64,000 nucleotides of DNA from an uncultured Tessaracoccus sp. GTDB lineage: Bacteria > Actinomycetota > Actinomycetes > Propionibacteriales > Propionibacteriaceae. The stretch covers positions 69,674 to 133,673 of the forward strand of contig NZ_CAMYPD010000001.1 of assembly GCF_947286155.1 (NCBI RefSeq). Direction: 5' to 3'. Below the pieces are notes generated by a model, which was not told the origin of the DNA, did no database searches, and worked only from the letters and a program-made list of their open reading frames with translations. Both the position numbers and the translations under genes were made by a program. Shown in pieces: positions 51,266-59,557 of this stretch. Position 1 is the first letter of the stretch. The number at the start of each line of letters is the position of its first letter.

Positions 51266-52687
51266 TCAGAAGTTAAAGAGGCCCCGGAACCAGACGTAGA
51301 AGTTCAGCACGCCCAGCATGAACGGGACGATGCCGATGATCGCGAGCCACTCGAAGATGTCGCCCCAGCGGCCCCACGTCGGCGACAGCACGCGCTTGTG
51401 CCAGGCGGCTGAGTAGTGCGCGAAGAGGTACCCAATGAGCAGCGTGATGCCGAATAGTACGCCGAGGCCGACGTAGCTCGACGTGAGGCCGTAGGCGATG
51501 GACACCAGCCCGAGCCCAAAGATGATCGCTCCGCTCAGCACGAGTGCCATGCGCTGCGACAGCCCGACGAACGCACGGGCGCGCAGCAGGAACGCCAGGC
51601 CGACGCAGATGATGAGCGCCACGGCCCACCACGTGCCGTTGGTGATGGTGATGAATGAGGCGGCGACGGCGGTGGCGCTCGTGCCCATGAGCATGCCGCC
51701 GAGGAGTCGGTCGGCGAAGAGCGCGCGGCTCACGATGTCCGACTGGACTGGGGTTTCGTCGGCGAGCATTGCCTCGGTCGTGACGGGAAGGTTCGGCAGC
51801 GCGATGCCCGCGATCTTGTAGCTGAGCGACGGCATGAACGTCGTGATGAGGGCCATCATCGCCATGGTTCCGGCGGCGACCTTGTCGTCGTTGCCGTAGT
51901 TGAGGGCCATCACCGACGAGGCCGCGAGCATGAGTGCGCCGAACAGCGCCGCGGCGAATAGCGGCATGGTGTGCACGCGCGCGGCGAGCGCGTTCGCCGC
52001 CGCCGCGAGCAGGACCAGCGACGACGCCATGAGGATGTGGATGTGGAGGGCGGCCTCGGTGGCGATGACGTTCGGCAGGTCCCATCCGACGAGCGCCGCC
52101 AACGCCACGCTGATCCAGGCCAGGACGGTCGCCGTCGGTTTTTCCCTGGCGGCGCGTGCCAACGACACCGCAGCGATGAACGCGCCGAACGACAGCAGCG
52201 CCGTCGCGATGAGCACGAGCCCTTGTACGAGGCGGCGTTCGTCGGAGGTGCCGAGCATGAGCAGCAGCGGCATGCCGAGCAGCACCGCTGACAGGCAGAT
52301 GAGCCCGATGATGCGCGAGTGTCGGTGTTGCCACGAGGGGCGGGAGTTGGTGGCGCTGGCGACGGCGTCGACGACGTCGTCGAAGGCAGCGTCGGGGATG
52401 GCGTTCTCGCGTTGGCGCAGGTGGAGCGTCTCGCCGTCGCGGATGCCGAGCTTGCTGATGGGGGCGTAGAGGTCGAAGGGGTCTTGCCCGAAGCGTTGCA
52501 GCACCCACGCGTGGACGGCGTCGGTGGGGGTGTTCGACTCGAGACCGGCGAACTTGAGGATGCTGGGGAGCAGTTCGCTCAGCGTCACGGAACCGGGGAG
52601 GGCCAAGTCCACGCGCCGCGCCGACGAGATGATCGTGACGCGCGCGAGGTCTTCCTCTTGCACAGGGATGCTCACAGTAGGCCACAT
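51266..52687 (-). CDS. eccD: Type VII secretion protein EccD
   Basis: This 473-aa protein forms the membrane pore region of the ESX machine. Residues 1-100 are a ubiquitin-like cytoplasmic domain (ARVTIISSARRVDLALPGSV to RDGETLHLR), followed by about eleven membrane segments from residue 127 on. This layout is diagnostic for EccD. ATG 52687 has no good ribosome site; GTG 52675 is an alternative. It is divergent from the LacI regulator and separated from eccE by the repeat cluster. No eccC is found near it. Confidence 0.9.
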   Translation of the reverse strand: MWPTVSIPVQEEDLARVTIISSARRVDLALPGSVTLSELLPSILKFAGLESNTPTDAVHAWVLQRFGQDPFDLYAPISKLGIRDGETLHLRQRENAIPDAAFDDVVDAVASATNSRPSWQHRHSRIIGLICLSAVLLGMPLLLMLGTSDERRLVQGLVLIATALLSFGAFIAAVSLARAAREKPTATVLAWISVALAALVGWDLPNVIATEAALHIHILMASSLVLLAAAANALAARVHTMPLFAAALFGALMLAASSVMALNYGNDDKVAAGTMAMMALITTFMPSLSYKIAGIALPNLPVTTEAMLADETPVQSDIVSRALFADRLLGGMLMGTSATAVAASFITITNGTWWAVALIICVGLAFLLRARAFVGLSQRMALVLSGAIIFGLGLVSIAYGLTSSYVGLGVLFGITLLIGYLFAHYSAAWHKRVLSPTWGRWGDIFEWLAIIGIVPFMLGVLNFYVWFRGLFNF

Positions 52688-52812
52688 TAGTTGCCCGACG
52701 GGTTCAGCACACCTCGAATGGGGGATAGTGTCGGGCGTCGGCGCGTCGGGTCAGGAATTGGGGCGGTTGGAGGGCCGGTTGGCGACCCCCTTGCCCAGTA
52801 GGGTGCCTTGTC

Positions 52813-53832
52813 ATGGGAAGCGTGAACCTCAAGACGATTGCGGAGCAGGCGGGTGTCTCGCTGGCGACGGCGTCGCGGGTGCTCTCCGGCAGCGACTACC
52901 CCGTGAAGGATGAGCTTCGCGAGCGGGTGGAGCGAGTGGCCGCTGAGCTCGATTACGTTCCGAACGCCAATGCGCGCGGGCTGCTGCAGGGGCGCTCGCA
53001 GACCGTCGGGGTGCTCGTCGGTGATGTGTCCGACCCGTTCTTCTCGACGATGATCGGCGGCATCCATGAAGTGGCGGCGAAGGCTGGCTACATGGTGACC
53101 ATCGTCAACACGTACCGCGACCCCAGCAATGAGCTCGACGTGCTGCGTCGGCTTCGCGCCCAGCGTGTCGACGTGATGATCGTCGCCGCGTCGGGTTTGG
53201 ATGACCCTATTCACTCCGACGCGCTCGAGAAGAGCCTGGTCGCATTCGTGAAGGGCGGCAATTCCGCCGTGCTGATTGGGCCGCACGAGGTGAGCGCCGA
53301 TCTGAGCGTGTCCAGGATCGACGTCAACAACCGCCTCGCTGCCCGGCAGGTGGCCGAGCATCTGCACGAGCTGGGACATCGTCGGGCGGCCCTCCTCGCG
53401 GGGGATTCGAACCTGCTCTCTATGGCCGACCGCATCGCCGGTTTCCGCGACGTGTTCGGCGACGAGTTGGTCGTCCGACGCACCGCCCCCACCCGCGACG
53501 GCGGCCACGACGCGTGCGTCGGGCTACTTGATTCCGACGATGCCGCCGGGCTGACGGCGATCGCCACCACCGCTGACCAGATGGCCTTCGGCGTGCTCGC
53601 CTGCTTGCGCGAGCGGGGCATCGCCGTGCCCGAGCAGATGTCCGTCACCGGCTTCAATGACATCGAGTTCGCCCGCGACACCGTCCCCCCGCTCACGTCG
53701 GCGCATCTACCTCTCGACGAAGTGGGCCGCCTTGCCATGGACATGGGCATCAAAGCTCTCGACGGTGTGCCCAGCCGAGTGGAGCTCACACCCGAACTGC
53801 GCGTGCGCGGCACGACGGGGAAGCGCGCGTAG
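52813..53832 (+). CDS. LacI-family transcriptional regulator
   Basis: This 339-aa repressor has an N-terminal helix-turn-helix LKTIAEQAGVSLATASRVLS (residues 6-25), the hinge region (NANARGLLQGRSQTVGVL) and a periplasmic-binding-protein-like effector domain (about 60-335, with VTGFNDIEFA). Such proteins sense a sugar and repress catabolic genes. It is divergent from eccD and tail-to-tail with island 2, whose promoter contains a LacI-like palindrome, so control of island 2 is a reasonable inference. Its composition is GC-rich, unlike that island. Confidence 0.92.
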   Translation: MGSVNLKTIAEQAGVSLATASRVLSGSDYPVKDELRERVERVAAELDYVPNANARGLLQGRSQTVGVLVGDVSDPFFSTMIGGIHEVAAKAGYMVTIVNTYRDPSNELDVLRRLRAQRVDVMIVAASGLDDPIHSDALEKSLVAFVKGGNSAVLIGPHEVSADLSVSRIDVNNRLAARQVAEHLHELGHRRAALLAGDSNLLSMADRIAGFRDVFGDELVVRRTAPTRDGGHDACVGLLDSDDAAGLTAIATTADQMAFGVLACLRERGIAVPEQMSVTGFNDIEFARDTVPPLTSAHLPLDEVGRLAMDMGIKALDGVPSRVELTPELRVRGTTGKRA

Positions 53833-53895
53833 CTCAGGTCAGAAGCCGCGTCGTTCACCTCGTCAGCGACGGGAAGCCAAGGAATCTGTACAGGA

Positions 53896-53932
53896 GCTTC
53901 GGGCGCAGGATGATTACATCCGCGCCCGAAGC
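53896..53932 (+). terminator. Terminator after the LacI regulator
   Basis: GCTTCGGGCGC (53896-53906) pairs perfectly with GCGCCCGAAGC (53922-53932); inside, GGATG and CATCC extend the stem past a one-base bulge to an ATTA loop. It marks the point where composition becomes AT-rich. Confidence 0.85.
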
Positions 53933-54066
53933 AAACTCTCTATATAGGACAATGGCACTAGACTAACGAAAACTTTTTGCCGTTATTAGTAAGTGGGCAT
54001 CATTCCGGATTGATTGGATCGATTCTGAGACACTCTCGCCAGTGTGAAGCACCAGTGTGTTGCTAT

Positions 54067-56139
54067 TCAGTGATTGTGTGAGGACACTTCTGGCTTCCTG
54101 TACGAAGCGAGCTCGGTCGAGTTCACCACCATATAGAAATCGCCATGGGTATCCTGTGTGAGGGTTTCGATTGATGAGAACTCTGCGTCTTTGCCAGAGC
54201 GGGCAATGATGTCAAGTGCTCCCGATTCGGGGCTTATCACGAAAAATGTTCCAGCAGTAACGCCGTATAACTTCTCACCATCAAAAATAAGTTCGTCGCG
54301 CTCGCCGTAGCGAGGAGCAGCGTTATCTCCAATAGTAATTGTTCGGAGCACTCTTCTACTCTCGACATCGTACTCGAAGACAGTACGAGAATCGAGGACA
54401 CCCCACAGGTGTCGGTCTCGTGAGAACGTCAGGCCACTAATGCTCGTAGCACGTTCGAAAGGGCGATCTGTCCACGCAGTCTGGCCAGTTTCCGGGTCCC
54501 ACATAGCGATGCTTGCGGAGTCTGTAACAGGGTTAACTCCATACCCGCCGTGAATGGATGATCCAACGATAATCTTGTCATCTAGACGAGATAGAGAGAC
54601 TGGAGTCTGGTTCTTGACAACATCTCTAAAGACATCGACTGAACCTGTTTCCGGGTACCAACGGCTGATCGCTCCACCGTGACGTCCGGGATCGGGAACG
54701 GAAGTCACTAACATCATATCTTCATTCCATTGAAGAAAATCTTGAGGCCGGTTTTGCTCGTGCCCGAGAAGGAGTTGGTCCTGTGGATTAACCCCCAGCC
54801 TCCATGGCTCGGAAGGATCGTAGCGATACAGTCCCCCACTTGGATAGCGTCCAAATACCAGATCATTCCCAAAGAGCCCAAAACCCTCGACTTGTATAAT
54901 TCCAGGTAGGAGGGTGGACTTGCCAGTTCTGGTATCGAATTTAGCAATACCGGGAGGGCTCAAGAAGCCGCCAGAATATATGTTTCCGACATTATCGCGA
55001 CCCAGGCTTATCAATGGTGCCCCTGAGCCTTCAAAATCAGGGACGATGTAAATGCCTTTCATTGTGTCAAGGTTCATGCCATATGTTCTTCCCTGATTCC
55101 AGTAGGTGAAGAGGAGCATGAGCTCACCGTTGATAGAACCCCAGCTCCACGTCTGTGGCCCAGCATTGGGCCCCCAGTGAATTGGTTTGAGCTCAAGGGT
55201 GGATAAATTATAAGAGTGAATGGAACCATTCGCTCTGAGATAGATCAATGAATCATCCGAGGGGTTCACGGGAGAAACGGTCGGGTTGGTGTTCTCGATG
55301 ACATCAACCCAAAGCCCTGAAGAAAGGTCAAGGACGGCAATTTGGTTATTTCCGCTTGCAAATAGAAGGTTGCCACGTAGATCAATGTTTCGCATAGGCT
55401 GCACTGCGAAGCCGTCCGGCATCGAGATGGCTCTGTAGCTTCTTGAATCACGGTCGAACACAGCCATCTTCCCGTTAGGTTGACTGCCGACATACACGTT
55501 TCGACCTGATACAGCAACTGCGCCTAGGTACTGCTCGGATGGATTCGGTGAACCGTGATTCTCAAGCTCTCCAGTCTTGGGATCGAACGAATAGAGGTTG
55601 GCAGTTGGGTAGACGCCGAACCAGACGGTGCCGTCATCTGCTACCGTGAGATTCCATACGCGTTGCCCAGCCGGGACCGTAATGAGGTGCTGTAGACTTT
55701 GGTGAGCAGTATCGTAGCTGTATAGGTGACCTGAATCAGACATCCCAAAATATACTTTGCCATCAACAGGGTTGAATGCGCTCCCGATGGCACTGGATCC
55801 TGCAGGAACCCGGGTGTGGAAGACGAGCTGTTCAGTCTCTAGATTCATTACCCCTACCTCGGCAGTCACGGTAGAGTTTCCGCTCACCACGTACAGCGCG
55901 TGAGGGGTCCCATCTTGATCTCGGAAGAACTCAGAAGCTCCGACTTGCACCTTACGGATCTGCTCTCCGTGATTGACCAGCTGGCCTGTCGCCGCGGCAG
56001 ATGCCCCTGTGGTGTCGGCTGAGGTGGTGGTGACGCTAGTCAGTAGTAGGGCTGTACCAATGACTAGAGCCGTAGCTAATCGGGCTAACACAAGCCCACG
56101 TGAGAAGAATGCTGACTTCTTATTAAGATTGAGACTCAT
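54067..56139 (-). CDS. Secreted beta-propeller protein
   Basis: This 690-aa exported protein has a signal peptide (residues 1-41, cut near TSADT). The rest is a series of about 45-residue beta-sheet blades with repeated patterns such as GKVYFGMSDSGHLYSYD, GTVWFGVYPTANLYSFDPKTG, GNIYSGGFLSPPGIAKFDTRTG, LVFGRYPSGGLYRYDP and HLWGVLDSRTVFEYDV. More than seven blades can be counted, so it may form two propellers. Possible roles are polysaccharide lyase or glycan binding, but no catalytic motif is recognised. It sits beside a sugar importer and has the same AT-rich composition. It follows the permease genes in the same direction after 83 bases. Confidence 0.75.
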   Translation of the reverse strand: MSLNLNKKSAFFSRGLVLARLATALVIGTALLLTSVTTTSADTTGASAAATGQLVNHGEQIRKVQVGASEFFRDQDGTPHALYVVSGNSTVTAEVGVMNLETEQLVFHTRVPAGSSAIGSAFNPVDGKVYFGMSDSGHLYSYDTAHQSLQHLITVPAGQRVWNLTVADDGTVWFGVYPTANLYSFDPKTGELENHGSPNPSEQYLGAVAVSGRNVYVGSQPNGKMAVFDRDSRSYRAISMPDGFAVQPMRNIDLRGNLLFASGNNQIAVLDLSSGLWVDVIENTNPTVSPVNPSDDSLIYLRANGSIHSYNLSTLELKPIHWGPNAGPQTWSWGSINGELMLLFTYWNQGRTYGMNLDTMKGIYIVPDFEGSGAPLISLGRDNVGNIYSGGFLSPPGIAKFDTRTGKSTLLPGIIQVEGFGLFGNDLVFGRYPSGGLYRYDPSEPWRLGVNPQDQLLLGHEQNRPQDFLQWNEDMMLVTSVPDPGRHGGAISRWYPETGSVDVFRDVVKNQTPVSLSRLDDKIIVGSSIHGGYGVNPVTDSASIAMWDPETGQTAWTDRPFERATSISGLTFSRDRHLWGVLDSRTVFEYDVESRRVLRTITIGDNAAPRYGERDELIFDGEKLYGVTAGTFFVISPESGALDIIARSGKDAEFSSIETLTQDTHGDFYMVVNSTELASYRKPEVSSHNH

Positions 56140-56222
56140 TTGTTACTCCTTTGTAAACAGCATATTAAATAATGAAATCCAGGTATCTCATGAGCTCGTG
56201 ACACCTGTAGGTGGCTTCATGG

Positions 56223-57068
56223 TCAGCCCTTGAGTGCGCCTGCTGTAATGCCGCGAATTAGGTATCGCTGCAGCATGAAGAAAATAATGAGGCAAGGGAT
56301 AACTGTAATGGCCGCCGAAGCCATTGTTGATGCTAGGGAGGCTGATTCGGTTCCCATGCTTGCCAGCCCAACTGTAAGGGTGCGTGCTTTGCTGCTCTGT
56401 GCTACCACAAGTGGCCAAAGGAAGTCGTTCCAATGCCACAAGAACACGAAAATTCCTACCGTTGCCAGTACAGGCTTTGATAGTGGGAGGATCATCTGGA
56501 AGAAAATGCGCAGTTCTCCAGCGCCATCCATGCGCGCTGACTCGAGTAGCTCATCCGGTATACCGGCGATGAACTGCCTCATGAGAAAGACGGCCTGGGA
56601 GTTCGCGATGGTGGGGATTATCAACCCCCACATCGTATTGATTCCTCCAAGCTTTGAGACGGTAGCAAAGAGGGGGATAAGCGTGACGTGCGCTGGGACC
56701 ATTAGAGTCGCTAGGAAGCACCACATGAGAATGTTGCTTCCCGGGAAGGGCTTCTTAGCAAATGCGTATCCAGCCATGCTGCAGAGCAAAAGCACTGCTA
56801 CTGTGGACACTAGCGAATAGGTTACAGAGTTAATGATCCATGTTACAAGATCCCTGCTGGATAATGCGCGAGTAATATTGTCCAGCGTCAGACTACGGGG
56901 CAGCGCATGGGGCAGTGTTGGTTCGCCTTCGACTGAAAGGGCCAAAATGAAAGTTATGAAGAATGGGAAGAGTGTAAATATCCCCATGATCGCCAAAGCT
57001 ACCCACGCTGCTGACTGGCCAAGCACGATCTTCCGTGATCTCGTTGACTTGAGAGTTTCCTTAGTCAT
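56223..57068 (-). CDS. CUT1 sugar ABC transporter permease (MalG type)
   Basis: This 281-aa permease has six membrane segments, with the first at about residues 18-40. The EAA loop reads ESARMDGAGELRIFFQMIL near residues 179-197 (Glu-Ser-Ala in place of Glu-Ala-Ala). It overlaps the MalF-type gene by eight bases. Its composition is AT-rich. It transports the substrate of island 2, probably a disaccharide or oligosaccharide cleaved by the GH94-type enzyme. Confidence 0.92.
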   Translation of the reverse strand: MTKETLKSTRSRKIVLGQSAAWVALAIMGIFTLFPFFITFILALSVEGEPTLPHALPRSLTLDNITRALSSRDLVTWIINSVTYSLVSTVAVLLLCSMAGYAFAKKPFPGSNILMWCFLATLMVPAHVTLIPLFATVSKLGGINTMWGLIIPTIANSQAVFLMRQFIAGIPDELLESARMDGAGELRIFFQMILPLSKPVLATVGIFVFLWHWNDFLWPLVVAQSSKARTLTVGLASMGTESASLASTMASAAITVIPCLIIFFMLQRYLIRGITAGALKG

Positions 57069-57951
57069 GGTCTTTATCCTCCAGAAGCTTTCTTTGGATC
57101 AAGGAAATTGCCATGATCACAATTGCTACAGCAATGCCGATTGCCGAAGCGTACCCAAAGTCGAAGTACTTGAAGCCCGTTTCGTAAAGTAGGTACACGA
57201 CGGTATAGCTAGCTCTGGCAGGGCCACCCCCTGTCATGACGTAAACTGCGTCGAACGTCTGGAAACCAGCAATGGTTTCGATTACTAGGACAAAGAAAAC
57301 AACCGGCTTCAGCATGGGCACTGTGATCCGGAAGAACCTTTGGCGAGCGTTCGCACCATCTACTTCCGCGGCTTCGTGAAGTTCCTCTGGGACTGCCTGC
57401 ATGCCTGCGAGTAGAATCAACATTGAGTAGCCGAAGCCCTTCCAAACCGCAACGACCACAAGGCTCAGCAGTACAAGCCAAGAATCTCCATAGAGAAAGG
57501 GCACCTTCTCCCAGTTCCATTTGGAAATGATACCGTTAATCAATCCGTCTGGAGCCAGAACCCATTTCCACACTAGTCCTGCTAAGACATAAGAAGTTAC
57601 GTAAGGGAGGAAGAGTATTCCGCGCGCTACTCCCACTCCGAAGCGGAGCTGGTTAAGAAGCGCAGCGCAAGAGAAGGCTACTATTATCACTAGTGGCACA
57701 TACATGGCTACGTACCACAGTGTCGTAACCATCGCCTTCCAAAATACCGCGTCTCCTAGCAGCCGCTCGAAGTTGCTAAGTCCGATAAAGTCGCCAATTC
57801 CAGACAGCCTATAGTCGAAGAGGCTAATTCCCACGGACCCGATCAGTGGTATCAAGCGGAATACTATGAAGAGGACTAGTATGGGCAAGACAAAAAGGAA
57901 ACCAATCCAAGCCTGCCTTCGGGATTGTTTAGTTGATGATCGTTTCAGCAT
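57061..57951 (-). CDS. CUT1 sugar ABC transporter permease (MalF type)
   Basis: This 296-aa permease has a basic N-terminus and six membrane segments, with EAA loop EAAEVDGANARQRFFRITV near residues 195-213. It lies 79 bases after the binding-protein gene, with a strong hairpin in between that should reduce readthrough. It overlaps the next permease by eight bases. No ATPase gene is present in island 2. Confidence 0.92.
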   Translation of the reverse strand: MLKRSSTKQSRRQAWIGFLFVLPILVLFIVFRLIPLIGSVGISLFDYRLSGIGDFIGLSNFERLLGDAVFWKAMVTTLWYVAMYVPLVIIVAFSCAALLNQLRFGVGVARGILFLPYVTSYVLAGLVWKWVLAPDGLINGIISKWNWEKVPFLYGDSWLVLLSLVVVAVWKGFGYSMLILLAGMQAVPEELHEAAEVDGANARQRFFRITVPMLKPVVFFVLVIETIAGFQTFDAVYVMTGGGPARASYTVVYLLYETGFKYFDFGYASAIGIAVAIVIMAISLIQRKLLEDKDHD

Positions 57952-57989
57952 GGGTGCTCCGTTGTCAGCGACGGATGTTTAGATCTATA

Positions 57990-58025
57990 TGGTGGGAGTA
58001 TCCCCTGCTGGGGATACTCCCACCA
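57990..58025 (-). terminator. Perfect 16-bp intercistronic hairpin between binding protein and permeases
   Basis: TGGTGGGAGTATCCCC (57990-58005) pairs perfectly with GGGGATACTCCCACCA (58010-58025) around TGCT. It starts five bases after the binding-protein stop. Such elements keep binding protein in excess over permeases by partial termination or 3' protection. Confidence 0.85.
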
Positions 58026-58030
58026 TGCCG

Positions 58031-59272
58031 TCACTTCATGATGCTCTCTGCCTCCTGTGCTGCAGCATCGAGAGCTTCCTTTGGGGTCTTGTCTCCCTTG
58101 ATCGCGGCCTGAATATGAGGGGTGAGCACACCGGTTATCTGTCGGGTCTTGGTGTGGGGAACCCCGGGGAGCATGATGTCGAGTGCGTCCATTTGTGCCT
58201 GGATTTCCGGCGTCATCTCTGAAAGGGTCACATCATTCCTAGCCGGCAGCATTCCGTTCACATCGTTGAATGACTTCGAGAATTCAGCAGAACCTAGGAA
58301 CTTGAGGGCAGCCTTTGCGGCTTCGTCATTATCCTTCCTGGTCGAAGTGCGTGAGATGGCACCCACGGTTCCACCAGCAACCACCTCCTTGTGCTTCAGA
58401 CCTTTTCCGATCACCAGGCCATCGCCGAGTAGCTTCTTGGTTTCTTCCACTCGTGCGGGGTCAAGGTTCGACGTCATCGCGACTGTACCGGATGAGAAGT
58501 AATCATTTTCTGCACTTGCATCCGCGACGGCAGCGTCCTCAGGAAGGCCGCCAGCCTTCGCAAGATCCACAAGGAACTCTAGCGCTTCGACACCCTCGGG
58601 TGAGTTGAAAGCAACCTGTGTACCATCTTCGGAATAGAGAGATCCGCCTGCTTGGTATAGCAATGGGTAGTAGTAGGCCTGGATGAATGTGCCGTAGAAC
58701 GCCATGATTGGGTGGCCTTTTGCGGCGAGGGCAGGTGCTGCAGCCTTCACCTCTTCCCATGTTTCCGGGAGCTTATCCACTCCCGCCTCATCGAAGAGCG
58801 TTTTGTTCCATGCAATTGGGCTGACGGTAGCAAGCACTGGAACACCAAACTTGTCCTCGTTTACAGTTACTGCATTGACAGCATTCGGGAGGACTGCGTC
58901 GCCAAGCTCGTCTACAATATCTGTGACGGGAACAATACCCCCAGTTTCTACATAACTTGGAATTTGGTCGGGGATCAAGTAAACGAGATCAGGCCCTTCC
59001 CCTGCTGCGATGGCAGTTGCCAGCTGCTCGTCTCGGTTCGCCCATGCCCGCAGTTCGACGTTGAGGGTCATTCCAGGGTTGGCGTTCTCAAAATTCTTCT
59101 TCTGCTCATCCCAGAAGGACTGGTTCTTCGCTTCATCGGCGATCACTGGGTACATCCAGAGGTTGACCTCCTTGTTCATGTCCGTTGAACCTTCGGTGTC
59201 GCCACCACATGCGCTCACGGAGAACAAGAGGGTACTGGCTAGAGCGGTCGCTGCTAGAGACTTGATCTTCAC
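58031..59272 (-). CDS. CUT1 sugar-binding lipoprotein
   Basis: This 413-aa extracellular binding protein has a lipoprotein signal with lipobox VSAC (Cys22), then a Gly/Asp linker and the type-1 fold (NLWMYPVIADEAKNQSFWDE, AAGEGPDLVYLIPDQ). The GTG start at 59272 has GGAGG six bases upstream; the longer frame from 59377 includes promoter sequence. It is first in the importer operon, under the promoter at 59349-59377, and is followed by a hairpin. It determines the sugar taken up; the GH94 neighbour suggests a beta-linked disaccharide. Confidence 0.93.
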   Translation of the reverse strand: MKIKSLAATALASTLLFSVSACGGDTEGSTDMNKEVNLWMYPVIADEAKNQSFWDEQKKNFENANPGMTLNVELRAWANRDEQLATAIAAGEGPDLVYLIPDQIPSYVETGGIVPVTDIVDELGDAVLPNAVNAVTVNEDKFGVPVLATVSPIAWNKTLFDEAGVDKLPETWEEVKAAAPALAAKGHPIMAFYGTFIQAYYYPLLYQAGGSLYSEDGTQVAFNSPEGVEALEFLVDLAKAGGLPEDAAVADASAENDYFSSGTVAMTSNLDPARVEETKKLLGDGLVIGKGLKHKEVVAGGTVGAISRTSTRKDNDEAAKAALKFLGSAEFSKSFNDVNGMLPARNDVTLSEMTPEIQAQMDALDIMLPGVPHTKTRQITGVLTPHIQAAIKGDKTPKEALDAAAQEAESIMK

Positions 59273-59348
59273 GATTCCTCCATTGGACTCGGGTTGGTTC
59301 CTTGGCTGTAAGCCTTGGCTTGCGTACTCCATAATCCGTACTCCATAC

Positions 59349-59377
59349 AGAGTAGAAAAGGTTTTCGCTAGTGTCAA
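59349..59377 (-). promoter_or_regulatory. Importer promoter with LacI-type palindrome in its spacer
   Basis: On the minus strand TTGACA (59377-59372), a 17-bp spacer and TACTCT (59354-59349) form a sigma-A type promoter. The spacer holds GAAAACCTTTTC (59366-59355), with perfect GAAAA/TTTTC arms, just where a repressor would block RNA polymerase. The LacI protein encoded at 52.8 kb is the obvious candidate. Confidence 0.65.
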
Positions 59378-59421
59378 CAGGTGTCTCTGGCGCCTGGGAA
59401 GCGCCCCTAGTGATCACGGGG

Positions 59422-59451
59422 TTGTCAAGGTCGCACGTCCCGGGCTAGGAT
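59422..59451 (+). promoter_or_regulatory. Candidate promoter of the GH94-type gene
   Basis: TTGTCA (59422-59427) and TAGGAT (59446-59451) at 18-bp spacing match sigma-A consensus in nine of twelve positions. The transcript would have a leader of about 100 nt before the ATG at 59558. Confidence 0.45.
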
Positions 59452-59557
59452 GCAGTAAAGCATTTCTTTCTCGAACGCGCTGCTTGATGTAGCTGTCGAT
59501 CTGGAGACGCGCGGGCGCTGTGGTCGGGGTGTGTATGTCGCAAGGAGATCGGTGTTG

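Larger units (their letters stand above)
59273..59557. other. Divergent control region of island 2
   Basis: These 285 bases separate the importer operon (minus) from the GH94-type gene (plus) and contain both promoters and a candidate operator, listed separately. GTACTCCATA occurs twice (59324-59333, 59338-59347) at 14-bp spacing in the importer leader, and may be a second regulator site. Confidence 0.6.

Noticed and set aside
51273..52685. A second 470-codon minus-strand frame overlapping eccD
   Set aside because: It is an Arg/His-rich frame-shifted reading of the same strand; EccD has the proper ubiquitin-like and membrane pattern.
53820..53900. tRNA gene after the LacI regulator
   Set aside because: The GTAGCTCAGG start resembles a D-arm, but no acceptor pairing or T-arm follows; the segment is the gene end plus a terminator. 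No tRNA or rRNA was found elsewhere in the window.
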